Shown here piece by piece: positions 24,807-34,117 of a stretch of 64,000 bases of DNA; position 1 is the stretch's first letter; each line of letters starts with the position of its first letter. The stretch spans positions 208,309 to 272,308 of the forward strand of contig JAOACS010000021.1 of NCBI GenBank assembly GCA_026417655.1. Reading direction: 5' to 3'. The notes beneath the pieces are model-generated. The model did not search any database. It had not been told where the DNA came from and worked only from the letters and a program-made list of their open reading frames with translations. The stretch is from Syntrophobacterales bacterium (GTDB lineage: Bacteria; Desulfobacterota; Syntrophobacteria; Syntrophobacterales; Thermodesulforhabdaceae). Both the position numbers and the translations under genes were made by a program.

Positions 24807-26135
24807 ATGCGCTTTAAGTTGTTCAAAGAGCTTTTGTTTGTCTCTTTCATACTCCTTGCTTGGGGTGTTGGATTTACAGGAGATGAAACTTTTTCTCAAA
24901 AAAAGAGTGCCTCCCAACCCCATTATTACGCGATATCCATCCAGGATACCATTAACCCGGCCACTCAAGAATTTCTAGAACAGGCCATAGATCGGGCAAA
25001 AGAAAGTAACGCTGAATTCCTATTAGTTCTTCTAGACACCCCCGGAGGATTAATGACATCTATGCGAAAGATGGTTCAGGCCATAATGAGTGCCCCTGTT
25101 CCCGTTGTGGTATTTGTTTATCCTCCCGGTGCTCAGGCCGCTTCAGCAGGAGTACTCATAACCGCCGCAGCAGATATCGCAGCGATGGCACCAGGTACGA
25201 ACATAGGGGCAGCTCATCCTGTAACGGGCTCAGGAGAAGACGTGCCAAAGACTATGAACGAAAAGGTCGTAAACGACATGGTGGCCTTTGCAAAAAGCAT
25301 TGCGGAGGAAAGATTCAGAAATGCCCAGTGGCTTGAAAAGGCTATAAGAGAGAGCGTATCCGCCACAGCCATAGAGGCATATAAACTAAATATTATAGAC
25401 CTAGTAGCTCAGGATATACCCGATCTATTACAAAAAATAGATGGAAAGGAGGTCCAAAGGAAAGGCTTAAAAAAAACTATAAAGACAACAGGGCTTGAAG
25501 CAAGAAGAATTGAACCTGGCTTAGGACACAAGATCCTTAAGACCATAAGCAATCCCACAATAGCTTACATCCTACTAATGATAGGGCTTGCAGGTCTATA
25601 CTTTGAACTGTCCCAGCCAGGGGCTGTATTACCAGGCGTTGTAGGGGCAATAGCCCTTATACTTGCCTTTTACGCCCTTCAAACACTTCCTGTAAACTAC
25701 GCAGGTTTTCTTTTCATACTTCTAGCTATTATCCTCTTCATACTGGAAATAAAAATAAGCTCCTACGGTATGTTGGCCATTGCAGGACTAATCTCAATAA
25801 CCCTTGGCTCAATTATGCTTTTTAGAGCACCTTCCGGGAAGATGATGCTTCCCTACTCGGTTTTGATCCCTTCGGTAATAGGGATAAGCCTCTTCTTCAT
25901 TATTGTGGCAGCGCTTACCTATAGAGCTCAACGTATGAAACCAAAAATTGGAATGGAAGCTCTCATAGGAGCCCGAGGCATTGTAGAAGAGGCTCTTATG
26001 CCGACAGGAAAGGTCTTTGTAGAAGGAGAACTATGGAATGCCGAAAGCGATGAGTTCATTCCCAAAGGAAGTGAAGTAGAAGTTGTGGAAATTCACAATT
26101 TAAGGTTGCGTGTAAAAAAAATCGATGTTAAATAA
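24807..26135 (+). CDS. NfeD-type membrane serine protease (ClpP-class)
   Basis: The 442-residue protein has a signal/membrane segment at the N-terminus and then a ClpP-like serine protease domain (about 40-215). In it LLDTPGGLMTSMRKM and the nucleophile loop AQAASAGVLIT are clear, and the Lys in NEKVVNDM is the likely general base of the Ser-Lys dyad. Four or five transmembrane helices (about 245-370) and a C-terminal OB-fold NfeD domain (about 380-442) follow. Such proteases are known to cleave and pair with the slipin/stomatin partner encoded next in the operon, 71 bases downstream. It starts three bases after the glycosylase stop. Confidence 0.92.
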   Translation: MRFKLFKELLFVSFILLAWGVGFTGDETFSQKKSASQPHYYAISIQDTINPATQEFLEQAIDRAKESNAEFLLVLLDTPGGLMTSMRKMVQAIMSAPVPVVVFVYPPGAQAASAGVLITAAADIAAMAPGTNIGAAHPVTGSGEDVPKTMNEKVVNDMVAFAKSIAEERFRNAQWLEKAIRESVSATAIEAYKLNIIDLVAQDIPDLLQKIDGKEVQRKGLKKTIKTTGLEARRIEPGLGHKILKTISNPTIAYILLMIGLAGLYFELSQPGAVLPGVVGAIALILAFYALQTLPVNYAGFLFILLAIILFILEIKISSYGMLAIAGLISITLGSIMLFRAPSGKMMLPYSVLIPSVIGISLFFIIVAALTYRAQRMKPKIGMEALIGARGIVEEALMPTGKVFVEGELWNAESDEFIPKGSEVEVVEIHNLRLRVKKIDVK

Positions 26136-26206
26136 AACTAATCTTTGTTCTGGATGGCTAACCGCAGAAAAAATTAGGCGGAAGAGCTACAGATGGGAGG
26201 AGAAGG

Positions 26207-26977
26207 ATGTATGGAATTATTTTGCTGATAATACTTGCAATCATCTTTCTGGCCAACGCTATTAAGGTGCTCAAGGAATACGAACGAGGAGTAATTTTTC
26301 GACTCGGAAGAGTTATCGGTGCAAAGGGACCAGGATTGATTTTGCTTATTCCTCTAATTGATCGAATGCAAAAGGTAAGTCTTCGCCTGGTAACAATGGA
26401 TGTGGCTCCCCAGGACGTAATAACAAGAGACAATGTTTCCATTAAAGTAAATGCAGTTGTTTATTTCAGGGTAATAGACCCTGTTAAGGCTGTGATTTCT
26501 GTTGAAAATTATCTTTTTGCCACAAGCCAGTTGGCTCAAACAACACTAAGGAGTGTTTGTGGACAGGCGGAACTAGACGAACTTCTTGCTGAAAGGGACA
26601 AAATAAATACCCACTTACAGGAAATTCTCGACAAACACACAGATCCATGGGGTATTAAAGTAACGGTTGTAGAACTCAAGCACATCGACCTACCTCAGGA
26701 AATGCAACGAGCAATGGCAAAACAGGCAGAGGCAGAAAGAGAAAGACGAGCGAAGATCATTGGTGCAGAAGGTGAATATCAAGCTGCCCAGAAGCTCGCT
26801 GATGCAGCAGAGATAATCCAGAAATACCCTGTGGCTCTTCAGCTCCGTTACCTACAGACCCTTAGAGAAATTGCTGCAGAGAATAATTCTACAACTCTCT
26901 TTCCAATACCGATAGACATCTTAACTCCTTTCATGCAGCTTGCAAAGCAGAAGCTAATTGGACCAGATAACAAATAG
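26207..26977 (+). CDS. Slipin (stomatin/prohibitin SPFH-domain protein)
   Basis: The 256-residue protein has one N-terminal membrane helix (about 1-20) and an SPFH/Band 7 domain from [20 protein letters not shown] to about 190. Family motifs are [39 protein letters not shown] and [20 protein letters not shown] charged helix with [20 protein letters not shown] follows. These proteins oligomerise at membranes as scaffolds. The NfeD protease just upstream is its typical operon partner. Membrane-quality control is the usual inferred role. Confidence 0.93.
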   Translation: MYGIILLIILAIIFLANAIKVLKEYERGVIFRLGRVIGAKGPGLILLIPLIDRMQKVSLRLVTMDVAPQDVITRDNVSIKVNAVVYFRVIDPVKAVISVENYLFATSQLAQTTLRSVCGQAELDELLAERDKINTHLQEILDKHTDPWGIKVTVVELKHIDLPQEMQRAMAKQAEAERERRAKIIGAEGEYQAAQKLADAAEIIQKYPVALQLRYLQTLREIAAENNSTTLFPIPIDILTPFMQLAKQKLIGPDNK

Positions 26978-27024
26978 ACGAAGGGGCACTATATCCAATC
27001 TAACTAGAAAGGAGAGATCACAAT

Positions 27025-27354
27025 ATGGGGAAGAAGGAGAAGACACAGAAGGAGAAACCTCTGGAGAAGTTAACTGCAAAGGAGCTAAGGGAAATCGCCT
27101 TACAGATTGAGGGTGTTACTGGCGTTCATGGAATGAATAAAGATGAGCTTATAAGCGTTATCAAAAAGGCTCGGGGCATAGTTGATGAGAAGAAAAAGGC
27201 AACCACTATAGACGTAAGGGCCCTCAAGGCCAAAATTAAGGAGCTAAAAGTTAAGCGCGAAGAAGCTCTCCTCTCAGGAGATAGAGAAGCGGTAGAAAAA
27301 CTCAGGAAGGCCATAAGTAGACTTAAGAAAAAAACACGACGGGCTGCCGCCTAG
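27025..27354 (+). CDS. Rho N-terminal-like small basic protein
   Basis: The 109-residue protein has an N-terminal basic stretch, then a SAP/Rho-N-like segment (about 15-50: KLTAKELREIALQIEGVTGV and HGMNKDELISVIKKA). Its C-terminal half is a highly charged helix or coiled coil (about 60-105), ending RRAAA. The fold suggests nucleic-acid or RNA binding; the rest of Rho is absent. It has AAAGGAGAG upstream and lies 20 bases before the HD-domain gene. It might be a small transcription or RNA-associated accessory, but nothing in the sequence defines a target. Confidence 0.75.
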   Translation: MGKKEKTQKEKPLEKLTAKELREIALQIEGVTGVHGMNKDELISVIKKARGIVDEKKKATTIDVRALKAKIKELKVKREEALLSGDREAVEKLRKAISRLKKKTRRAAA

Positions 27355-27373
27355 ATTAGGAAAGAGGTGGGAA

Positions 27374-27946
27374 ATGGGCAGTTCAGCGATCATGTCTAGA
27401 GAGAAAGCGCTGGAGCTTCTCTCGACCTACGTTAGCTCAGAGCATCTAATAAAACACTCCATTGCAACAGAGGCCATTATGCGAGAGCTAGCGGAGGAGT
27501 TGGGAGCAGACAAAGATCTATGGGGACTTGCTGGATTACTTCATGATCTCGACTATGAAATGACAAAAGAGATACCCCATGAACATGGCAAAAAGACAGC
27601 TGAACTGCTCGCCCCCTTTAATCTACCTATGGAGCTTATACACTCCATAATGCGCCATAATGCGGAAGTTCTCAATCTTACACGGGAAACCCCTATGGAC
27701 TTTGCTCTTACTGCAGCTGAGACTATAACCGGTCTTATTGTGGCCGCAACGCTTGTCAGTCCCGAAAAGCGCATTGCGAAGCTCAAGGCCGAATCCGTTA
27801 GAAAACGTATGAAAAGTAAGGACTTTGCAAGAAATGTCAGTAGAGAGCACATTATGCTCTGTGAGCATCTTGGAATGGATATAATGCGTTTTATTGATTT
27901 AAGCATTAAAGCAATGCAGAGGGTATCAGAATCATTAGGATTATGA
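27374..27946 (+). CDS. HD-domain (HDIG-like) phosphohydrolase
   Basis: The 190-residue protein has an HD domain: HSIATEAIMRELAEEL supplies the first His, LLHDLDYEMTKEIPHEHG the His-Asp pair plus extra His, and the later HNAEVLNL and LTAAETITGL the remaining metal ligands. Such proteins are metal-dependent phosphohydrolases; related single-domain members include uncharacterised hydrolases of nucleotides. The exact substrate is unknown. AGAGGTGGGAA precedes the ATG. The stop overlaps a possible ATG of the next small gene. Confidence 0.85.
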   Translation: MGSSAIMSREKALELLSTYVSSEHLIKHSIATEAIMRELAEELGADKDLWGLAGLLHDLDYEMTKEIPHEHGKKTAELLAPFNLPMELIHSIMRHNAEVLNLTRETPMDFALTAAETITGLIVAATLVSPEKRIAKLKAESVRKRMKSKDFARNVSREHIMLCEHLGMDIMRFIDLSIKAMQRVSESLGL

Positions 27947-27960
27947 AGGGAGTATGCCCA

Positions 27961-28185
27961 ATGAAAACCCATAAAGAAAAAGTTGTAGCTGCTATAACCG
28001 GGGCGATTACCATGTATCTCGAAGCTGAGAGACAGGTTCCAATACAGCCCGAAACACTCCCGAGAGAAGTTATTCCAGCTCCTATGGTAGCGAAACCCTT
28101 CCAAATTCCTAGTTCTTGGGTAATCGCAGGCCGTCAAGCAGCTATGGAAATGAGGCGATTGTTACAAATGAGAATGTTAAGATAA
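27961..28185 (+). CDS. Small protein next to the biotin carboxyltransferase (OadG/GcdC-like)
   Basis: With the ATG at 27961 the product is 74 residues. AAGGGAG lies eight bases upstream; an earlier ATG at 27943 would overlap the HD stop. It begins with a helix (EKVVAAITGAITMYLEAE) of the kind seen in the small subunits of decarboxylase or carboxylase complexes (OadG/GcdC-like), then a Pro-rich stretch, then a basic C-terminal helix (QAAMEMRRLLQMRMLR). There is no transmembrane helix, unlike true OadG. Its gene lies 50 bases before the carboxyltransferase, so it is probably an assembly or linker subunit. This is inference. Confidence 0.65.
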   Translation: MKTHKEKVVAAITGAITMYLEAERQVPIQPETLPREVIPAPMVAKPFQIPSSWVIAGRQAAMEMRRLLQMRMLR

Positions 28186-28235
28186 CAGACATGGTGCTAC
28201 ACCAGAGGAACTCTTATTAAAAAGGAGTAAAATTT

Positions 28236-30245
28236 ATGGCTCGACAACATGGGGAGTTGATCGCAGGACTTCTAGACCGTGATCAGGTAGAAGTCACTAA
28301 TCCGATCAAGATTCAGGATTTGACATTTCGAGACGGTCACCAGTCTCTATTTGCTACGAGGGGACGAACGGAAGACTTTATCCCCATAGCGGAAGATATG
28401 GACAAAGTGGGTTTTTACTCCATGGAAGTTTGGGGCGGTGCAACCTTCGACACAATGCACCGATTCCTTGCTGAAGATCCATGGGAACGTATTAGAACCT
28501 TAAAGAAATACATAAAAAATACCCCCTTTTCCATGCTTCTTCGAGGACAAAATCTTGTAGGTTATAGAAATTATCCTGACGATGTCGCAGAGGCTTTTGT
28601 GGAAAGAGCCTGCATAAACGGTATTGATATCTTCAGAGTATTTGATGCCCTAAACGACTTTAGGAACTTTGAAACGGTTGTTAAGATAATCAAGAAATTT
28701 GGAAAGCACTTCCAGGGGACCATTTGTTATTCTCTCACTGAACCTAGGATGGGAGGCCCGGTCTATAACCTCGAGTATTATATCAATAAAGCGAAAGAGC
28801 TCGAGGACATGGGTGCAGACACAATCTGTATAAAAGACATGGCAGGTCTCATAGCTCCATACGACGCCTATGAACTGGTCAAAGCTCTTAAGGAGGTTAC
28901 AAAGCTTCCCATTCATCTCCACAGCCATTTCACCTCTGGTATGGCCGATATGTCCCTTTTGAAAGCCATTGAAGCTGGCGTTGACATTGTAGATACGTGT
29001 CTATCTCCTTGGGCCTATAGAACATCCCATCCAGCCGTCGAACCCCTTGTTGTTACGCTACGAGGCACAAATCGAGATCCAGGCTTTGATCTTAAGCTCC
29101 TTGCCAAGTGTAGTGAATATCTCGAGAAGATCTCCCCCAAATATAAACATCTACTCGATGACCGTATATCCATTATAGATATCAATGTCCTGCTACATCA
29201 GACTCCTGGCGGTATGTTATCAAACCTTGTCAATCAGCTCCGAGAGATGGACGCTCTTGACAAATTGGATGAAGTTTTCAAACAACTTCCCATTGTCCGC
29301 CGAGAACTTGGTCAGGTTCCCCTAGTAACTCCAACGAGCCAGATAGTTGGTATTCAAACTGTAAACAATGTCCTGTTCGACACTCCCGACGAGCGCTATA
29401 AAATGATAACAGCTCAAGTAAAGGATCTTTGCTACGGACTTTATGGAAAAACTCCCGTTCCAATAGATCCAGAGGTTCAAAAGAAGGCACTCAAAGGCTA
29501 TCCTAGGGGAGAAACTCCTATAGATTGTCGTCCTGCAGATATCCTTGAACCTGAGCTAGAAAAGGCTAAAAAGGAAGTTGAAGGATTGGCCAAAGACATC
29601 GACGATGTGCTTATATACGCCCTATTTCCAACAACGGGAAAACGTTTCCTAAAGTGGAAATATGGGCTTGAACCGATACCTGATGAAGTAAAGCCTAAGA
29701 CATTGGAAGACGTTAAGAGGGAAGAAGAACTAATTAAAAAAGCAAAGGCGGGGTTGCTCGTGGAAAAGGTAAAAAAAGAAACACCAGCAAAGGGTCCTGG
29801 AATCAGAAAGTTTAATGTGTTCGTTGATGGTGAGTATTTTGAAGTCGAGGTGGAAGAAATAGGTGGGGTTCCAACTGCGATTACTGTAGCTCAACAGGTA
29901 GCCCCATCGGTGCCTCCTCCTAAGCCTGTGACACCAGTAGCACCACCACCTCCTCCGCCCCCTCCACCTCCACCATCTGCTCCAGCTCCTACGCCATCGG
30001 CTCCACCGAAACCCAAAGCTCCAACAACGTCGGGTGTTGCGATTGAAGCTCCTATGCCTGGCATGATTGTTCGATATGAGGTCGAAGAGGGAGCTCAGGT
30101 TAAAGAGGGAGATGTTATTCTCGTACTCGAAGCGATGAAGATGGAAAATACTATTACAACACCAATTTCGGGAACGGTGAAAAAGATTAACTTCAAGCCC
30201 GGAGATAGTGTCCAAAAGGGTGATGTGCTAGCAGTTATCGAATAA
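28236..30245 (+). CDS. Pyruvate carboxylase subunit B-type biotin carboxyltransferase
   Basis: The 669-residue protein has an N-terminal TIM-barrel carboxyltransferase (about 15-310), starting with LTFRDGHQSLFATRGRTEDF, and the PYC_OADA domain (about 310-470). A long Pro/Ala linker (about 555-600, many consecutive Pro) leads to a C-terminal biotinyl domain with VLEAMKMENTI, whose Lys carries biotin. It transfers CO2 between biotin and pyruvate/oxaloacetate. Both PycB and the alpha subunit of the oxaloacetate decarboxylase Na+ pump look like this. No membrane beta subunit or biotin carboxylase gene is adjacent, so the reaction direction rests on context. mdh follows after 66 bases. Confidence 0.88.
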   Translation: MARQHGELIAGLLDRDQVEVTNPIKIQDLTFRDGHQSLFATRGRTEDFIPIAEDMDKVGFYSMEVWGGATFDTMHRFLAEDPWERIRTLKKYIKNTPFSMLLRGQNLVGYRNYPDDVAEAFVERACINGIDIFRVFDALNDFRNFETVVKIIKKFGKHFQGTICYSLTEPRMGGPVYNLEYYINKAKELEDMGADTICIKDMAGLIAPYDAYELVKALKEVTKLPIHLHSHFTSGMADMSLLKAIEAGVDIVDTCLSPWAYRTSHPAVEPLVVTLRGTNRDPGFDLKLLAKCSEYLEKISPKYKHLLDDRISIIDINVLLHQTPGGMLSNLVNQLREMDALDKLDEVFKQLPIVRRELGQVPLVTPTSQIVGIQTVNNVLFDTPDERYKMITAQVKDLCYGLYGKTPVPIDPEVQKKALKGYPRGETPIDCRPADILEPELEKAKKEVEGLAKDIDDVLIYALFPTTGKRFLKWKYGLEPIPDEVKPKTLEDVKREEELIKKAKAGLLVEKVKKETPAKGPGIRKFNVFVDGEYFEVEVEEIGGVPTAITVAQQVAPSVPPPKPVTPVAPPPPPPPPPPPSAPAPTPSAPPKPKAPTTSGVAIEAPMPGMIVRYEVEEGAQVKEGDVILVLEAMKMENTITTPISGTVKKINFKPGDSVQKGDVLAVIE

Positions 30246-30253
30246 CCCGAGAA

Positions 30254-30284
30254 GGGACGTTGTCACCCTAATAGACAACGTCCC
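30254..30284 (+). terminator. hairpin between pycB and mdh
   Basis: GGGACGTTGTC (30254-30264) pairs with GACAACGTCCC (30274-30284) around a nine-base loop. It lies eight bases after the pycB stop. Only a weak CTTAA follows, so it may reduce rather than end read-through into mdh, whose ribosome site is 12 bases further on. Its arms resemble those of the hairpins at 11504 and 53044. Confidence 0.5.
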
Positions 30285-30311
30285 CTTAACTATTTAAAGG
30301 AGGCACGATAA

Positions 30312-31247
<936 letters not shown>

Positions 31248-31256
31248 TACCAAACC

Positions 31257-32747
31257 TCAAGGGGCAGGTCTATGGGCCTGCCTTAATTGTTCAGAAGCCT
31301 TCTTCACAAAGGGGATTTTCACTATTATTGTTGTGCCCTTGTTTTCTTCCGACTCAACAAGAACTTCTCCCTCATGGGTTTCTACTATTGATTTTACAAT
31401 GGCAAGACCTAAACCCGTGCCTTTTTCTTTTGTTGTAAAAAAGGGACGAAAGATTTTATCTTTTAAATTTTCCGGTATCCCCGTGCCCGTGTCAGAAACC
31501 TTTACCGAGCAAAATGATTCGGTAGTCTCAACATCAACAGTAAGTCTTCCACCCTTCGGCATGGCCTGTAAGGCATTAACGAAAAGATTATAAAAGACAC
31601 GATGTAATAACATTGGATCTCCATTGATAATCACAGACCTTGATAAACCATTCCTATACCTTTTCTCTACCTCAATCCCTCTTTCCCTACTCTGCGACTC
31701 AATAAAGGATACGGATTCATCAAGAAGATCTTCAATAGAAATGGAAACAAACTGAGGATCCTTAGGACGAGCAAAATCTAAAAATTCAGTCACTATATTG
31801 TTAAGTCTAGTGGCCTCATCAACAATAATTCTAGCAAGGCGTTGGTTCTTATCCCCCTCAAGGCGGTTACGCATAAGGGATGCTGTGCTGTGGATAATAC
31901 CAAGAGGATTTTTAATCTCGTGAGAAACCGAAGCGATCATCTCACCTAAGGTGGCAAGATGTTCAGCCCTTTGGAGTCTTTCTCTTAATTTTAGTCTCTC
32001 CACAGCTCTCTTTTCTATAATCTTTTCTGCCCTTTTTGCGAAGAAGAGTAGGGCGAAAAGAAGAATGCCTACAAATAGAGTCACCGAACCGATAACAATC
32101 CATTGAAATCCAAATATCTTTTCATAATCGGCGGAAACATCTTGAATGATCTCAAAAACAGCAACCGTTCCTACGATCTCCCGATGAGATTCTAACTCTA
32201 TCATTCCCACCCACATAGGAATGTAAGTGGTAAGTGTCCTCTTTCTATCTCCCCAGGGCCACTCAAACCCCAAGAAAGATCTCCCTCCATCAAATACTGA
32301 TACAACCTCGCCTTTCAAGGCCTGCTTAAAGGGTTCTCCGATTTTCTTTCTTATGCCCAAGGTGTCGTCGTAGGATGTACTGTAGGTAAGAGTTTCCAGA
32401 AGGTCGTATATATTTACTCTCTCCACGGGAAACCCATGGATCGTGCTCTTGACTATTTGATCAAGCTTCCTATACTGGGCAGGCATACTAAGCTTAATTT
32501 CGCCCTCTGTAGCAAGAACTTCCAGTATAAAGTCCTTCACCACGCGATAATTTAGGTTTTTGGCTAAAAGTGCTGCATTTTCTTCACTTTTCCTCAAAAC
32601 AATCTTTTTAGCCCCCATAGCTATAAAACTTGAAAAAACAAAGGCTCCTACCAACAAAACACAGAGTCCAACAACGGAAAGATATTTGACCAGTTTGAAA
32701 GGCTTAATCGATTCAAGTTCCCTATGGGGAGCTTTTACCTTTTCCAT
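31257..32747 (-). CDS. Membrane sensor histidine kinase
   Basis: The 496-residue kinase has a transmembrane helix at about 24-50, a periplasmic sensor of about 140 residues and a second helix near 205-230. It then has HisKA with the phospho-acceptor His276 (in SVSHEIKNPLG), a dimerisation helix pair and an HATPase_c domain. The latter shows VNALQAMPKGG (N box), DTGTGIP (G1), FFTTKEKGTGLGLAI (F/G2) and the late GTTI. No HAMP motif is obvious. No response regulator is adjacent, so it is an orphan sensor. Its start overlaps pgi by 13 bases, so it is co-transcribed with pgi and rarA. Confidence 0.92.
   Translation of the reverse strand: MEKVKAPHRELESIKPFKLVKYLSVVGLCVLLVGAFVFSSFIAMGAKKIVLRKSEENAALLAKNLNYRVVKDFILEVLATEGEIKLSMPAQYRKLDQIVKSTIHGFPVERVNIYDLLETLTYSTSYDDTLGIRKKIGEPFKQALKGEVVSVFDGGRSFLGFEWPWGDRKRTLTTYIPMWVGMIELESHREIVGTVAVFEIIQDVSADYEKIFGFQWIVIGSVTLFVGILLFALLFFAKRAEKIIEKRAVERLKLRERLQRAEHLATLGEMIASVSHEIKNPLGIIHSTASLMRNRLEGDKNQRLARIIVDEATRLNNIVTEFLDFARPKDPQFVSISIEDLLDESVSFIESQSRERGIEVEKRYRNGLSRSVIINGDPMLLHRVFYNLFVNALQAMPKGGRLTVDVETTESFCSVKVSDTGTGIPENLKDKIFRPFFTTKEKGTGLGLAIVKSIVETHEGEVLVESEENKGTTIIVKIPFVKKASEQLRQAHRPAP
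31261..31284 (+). terminator. hairpin at the convergent mdh/histidine-kinase end
   Basis: GGCAGG (31263-31268) pairs with CCTGCC (31277-31282), with two G-T pairs extending it outward, around an eight-base loop. TTAATTGTT follows on the plus strand. It lies 13 bases after the mdh stop and within the last codons of the opposite histidine kinase gene. Confidence 0.45.
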
Positions 32748-34117
32748 GAACCGAATTTCTCCACAATGGCAGCGTACTCCTCAAAGCCCTTACGCCCCAT
32801 CAACCCATAGGTCATAAGCTTCGAAAGCTCAACGCCGGGTTGATCAAAGGGATTTATTCCGTAAAGCCCTCCCATAAATGCAGTCTGCAGCTCAAACATA
32901 AAAAAGGCTTGACCCAGCGTAAAGGCGTTTAAGACGGGAAACCACAGGGTCATATTGGGACGACCAGCCTCTGCAAGAGCACAGGCAGTAGCTCGTTGTT
33001 CAGCATGGAATAATTCCCCCAAAGTATGTCCCCCAAGGTATTCCAGGGAACCCACACTTTCTTCCAAAGAAGGAATCTCCACATCCCTTTCCCATGACTT
33101 TACCCCTAGAAATATTATTACCTTATCGTTGGGCCCTTCTCTGTAAAGTTGAAGTTGGGAGTGTTGATCCGTAACTCCTAGAGCCTTTATCGGTGTTATA
33201 CCTACCGACGTCCCATCGGCTCGCTTCTTGCCAAGACTTTCGGCAATGAGTTGTCTTATCCAGTCCGAAAGAGGGTATAGGGCATCTGAATAGGCCCAGT
33301 AAACATGGATAGGCTTTTTCTTTTCCGAATCGAAAATGAACTGATATAGACCCATCTTTACGGAAGGATTGTCCATGAAATGGTTGTCCCCTGCCCTTTT
33401 TGCGGCCCACACTGCTCCCTGCCATAGCATCTCTATATCGACGCCAACACATAGGGCTGGAACAAGCCCTACAGGAGACAAAACCGAAAATCGCCCTCCC
33501 AAAAGTGGGGGCACTGAACAGGAAGGAATATCTGTGGAACGGGCTATACTTCTAAGGATACCCTTTTCAGGATCGGTAATGACAATGACCTGATCTCTAA
33601 CCGAAGAAGCTCCAAGCTTCTTCTTTATTCTATCTAGGACTATTAAAAACTGGCTCATGGTTTCAGCAGTAGTTCCGGATTTACTGATAGCTATAACAAG
33701 GGTTCTCTCCCAATTAATCATATCTAAGAGGGATAAAAAGGTTACGGGATCAATGTTGTCCATTATAAATAAGCGAGGTTTTGCCTCAAGATTATGAAAT
33801 GGATGCCGCAGAGCCCGAAAAATTGCCATAGCCCCTAGGGCAGACCCCCCTATACCAAGCAAGATAACATTTTCCCAATCTTTTTTCCGAACTACCTGCT
33901 CTATGTTTCGAATCTCAGCCAACACTAAATCGTTTTCTAAGATATTCCAGAAGGCCAGCTGCGATCGTTCCTTATCCTCGATAAGTTTTTTCCATACCTT
34001 CTCAGCCTGATTAGAATACTTCTCCAACTCCTCTTTACTTACTCCGTGATCCTTACCGATCACTTGAGAATCGAAAAATGACCAATCAAACTCAAGGCTT
34101 ACTGCTGACTGATGCAT
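32735..34117 (-). CDS. pgi: Glucose-6-phosphate isomerase
   Basis: The 460-residue protein has the SIS-fold isomerase pattern. Key segments are LGIGGSALGAMAIFRAL, VIAISKSGTTAETMSQF (SIS nucleotide/sugar-phosphate site), LLGGRFSVLSPVGL (PGI signature) and the late GINPFDQPGVELSK. It converts glucose-6-phosphate and fructose-6-phosphate; glucose-6-phosphate is also the substrate of the Ino1-like enzyme at 11799. It begins inside the end of rarA (26-base overlap) and ends inside the histidine kinase start. Confidence 0.95.
   Translation of the reverse strand: MHQSAVSLEFDWSFFDSQVIGKDHGVSKEELEKYSNQAEKVWKKLIEDKERSQLAFWNILENDLVLAEIRNIEQVVRKKDWENVILLGIGGSALGAMAIFRALRHPFHNLEAKPRLFIMDNIDPVTFLSLLDMINWERTLVIAISKSGTTAETMSQFLIVLDRIKKKLGASSVRDQVIVITDPEKGILRSIARSTDIPSCSVPPLLGGRFSVLSPVGLVPALCVGVDIEMLWQGAVWAAKRAGDNHFMDNPSVKMGLYQFIFDSEKKKPIHVYWAYSDALYPLSDWIRQLIAESLGKKRADGTSVGITPIKALGVTDQHSQLQLYREGPNDKVIIFLGVKSWERDVEIPSLEESVGSLEYLGGHTLGELFHAEQRATACALAEAGRPNMTLWFPVLNAFTLGQAFFMFELQTAFMGGLYGINPFDQPGVELSKLMTYGLMGRKGFEEYAAIVEKFGSWKR

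Noticed and set aside
27553..28137. 194-codon minus-strand frame opposite the HD gene
   Set aside because: Antisense to a gene with a clear HD domain; no motif or ribosome site of its own.
29730..30215. 161-codon minus-strand frame rich in Arg and Trp
   Set aside because: It is the complement of the Pro/Ala linker and biotinyl domain of the carboxyltransferase; the composition is a by-product of repeated Pro codons.
28236..30245. Reading the carboxyltransferase as a definite oxaloacetate decarboxylase sodium pump subunit
   Set aside because: The domain order cannot separate PycB from OadA, and no membrane beta subunit is present nearby.
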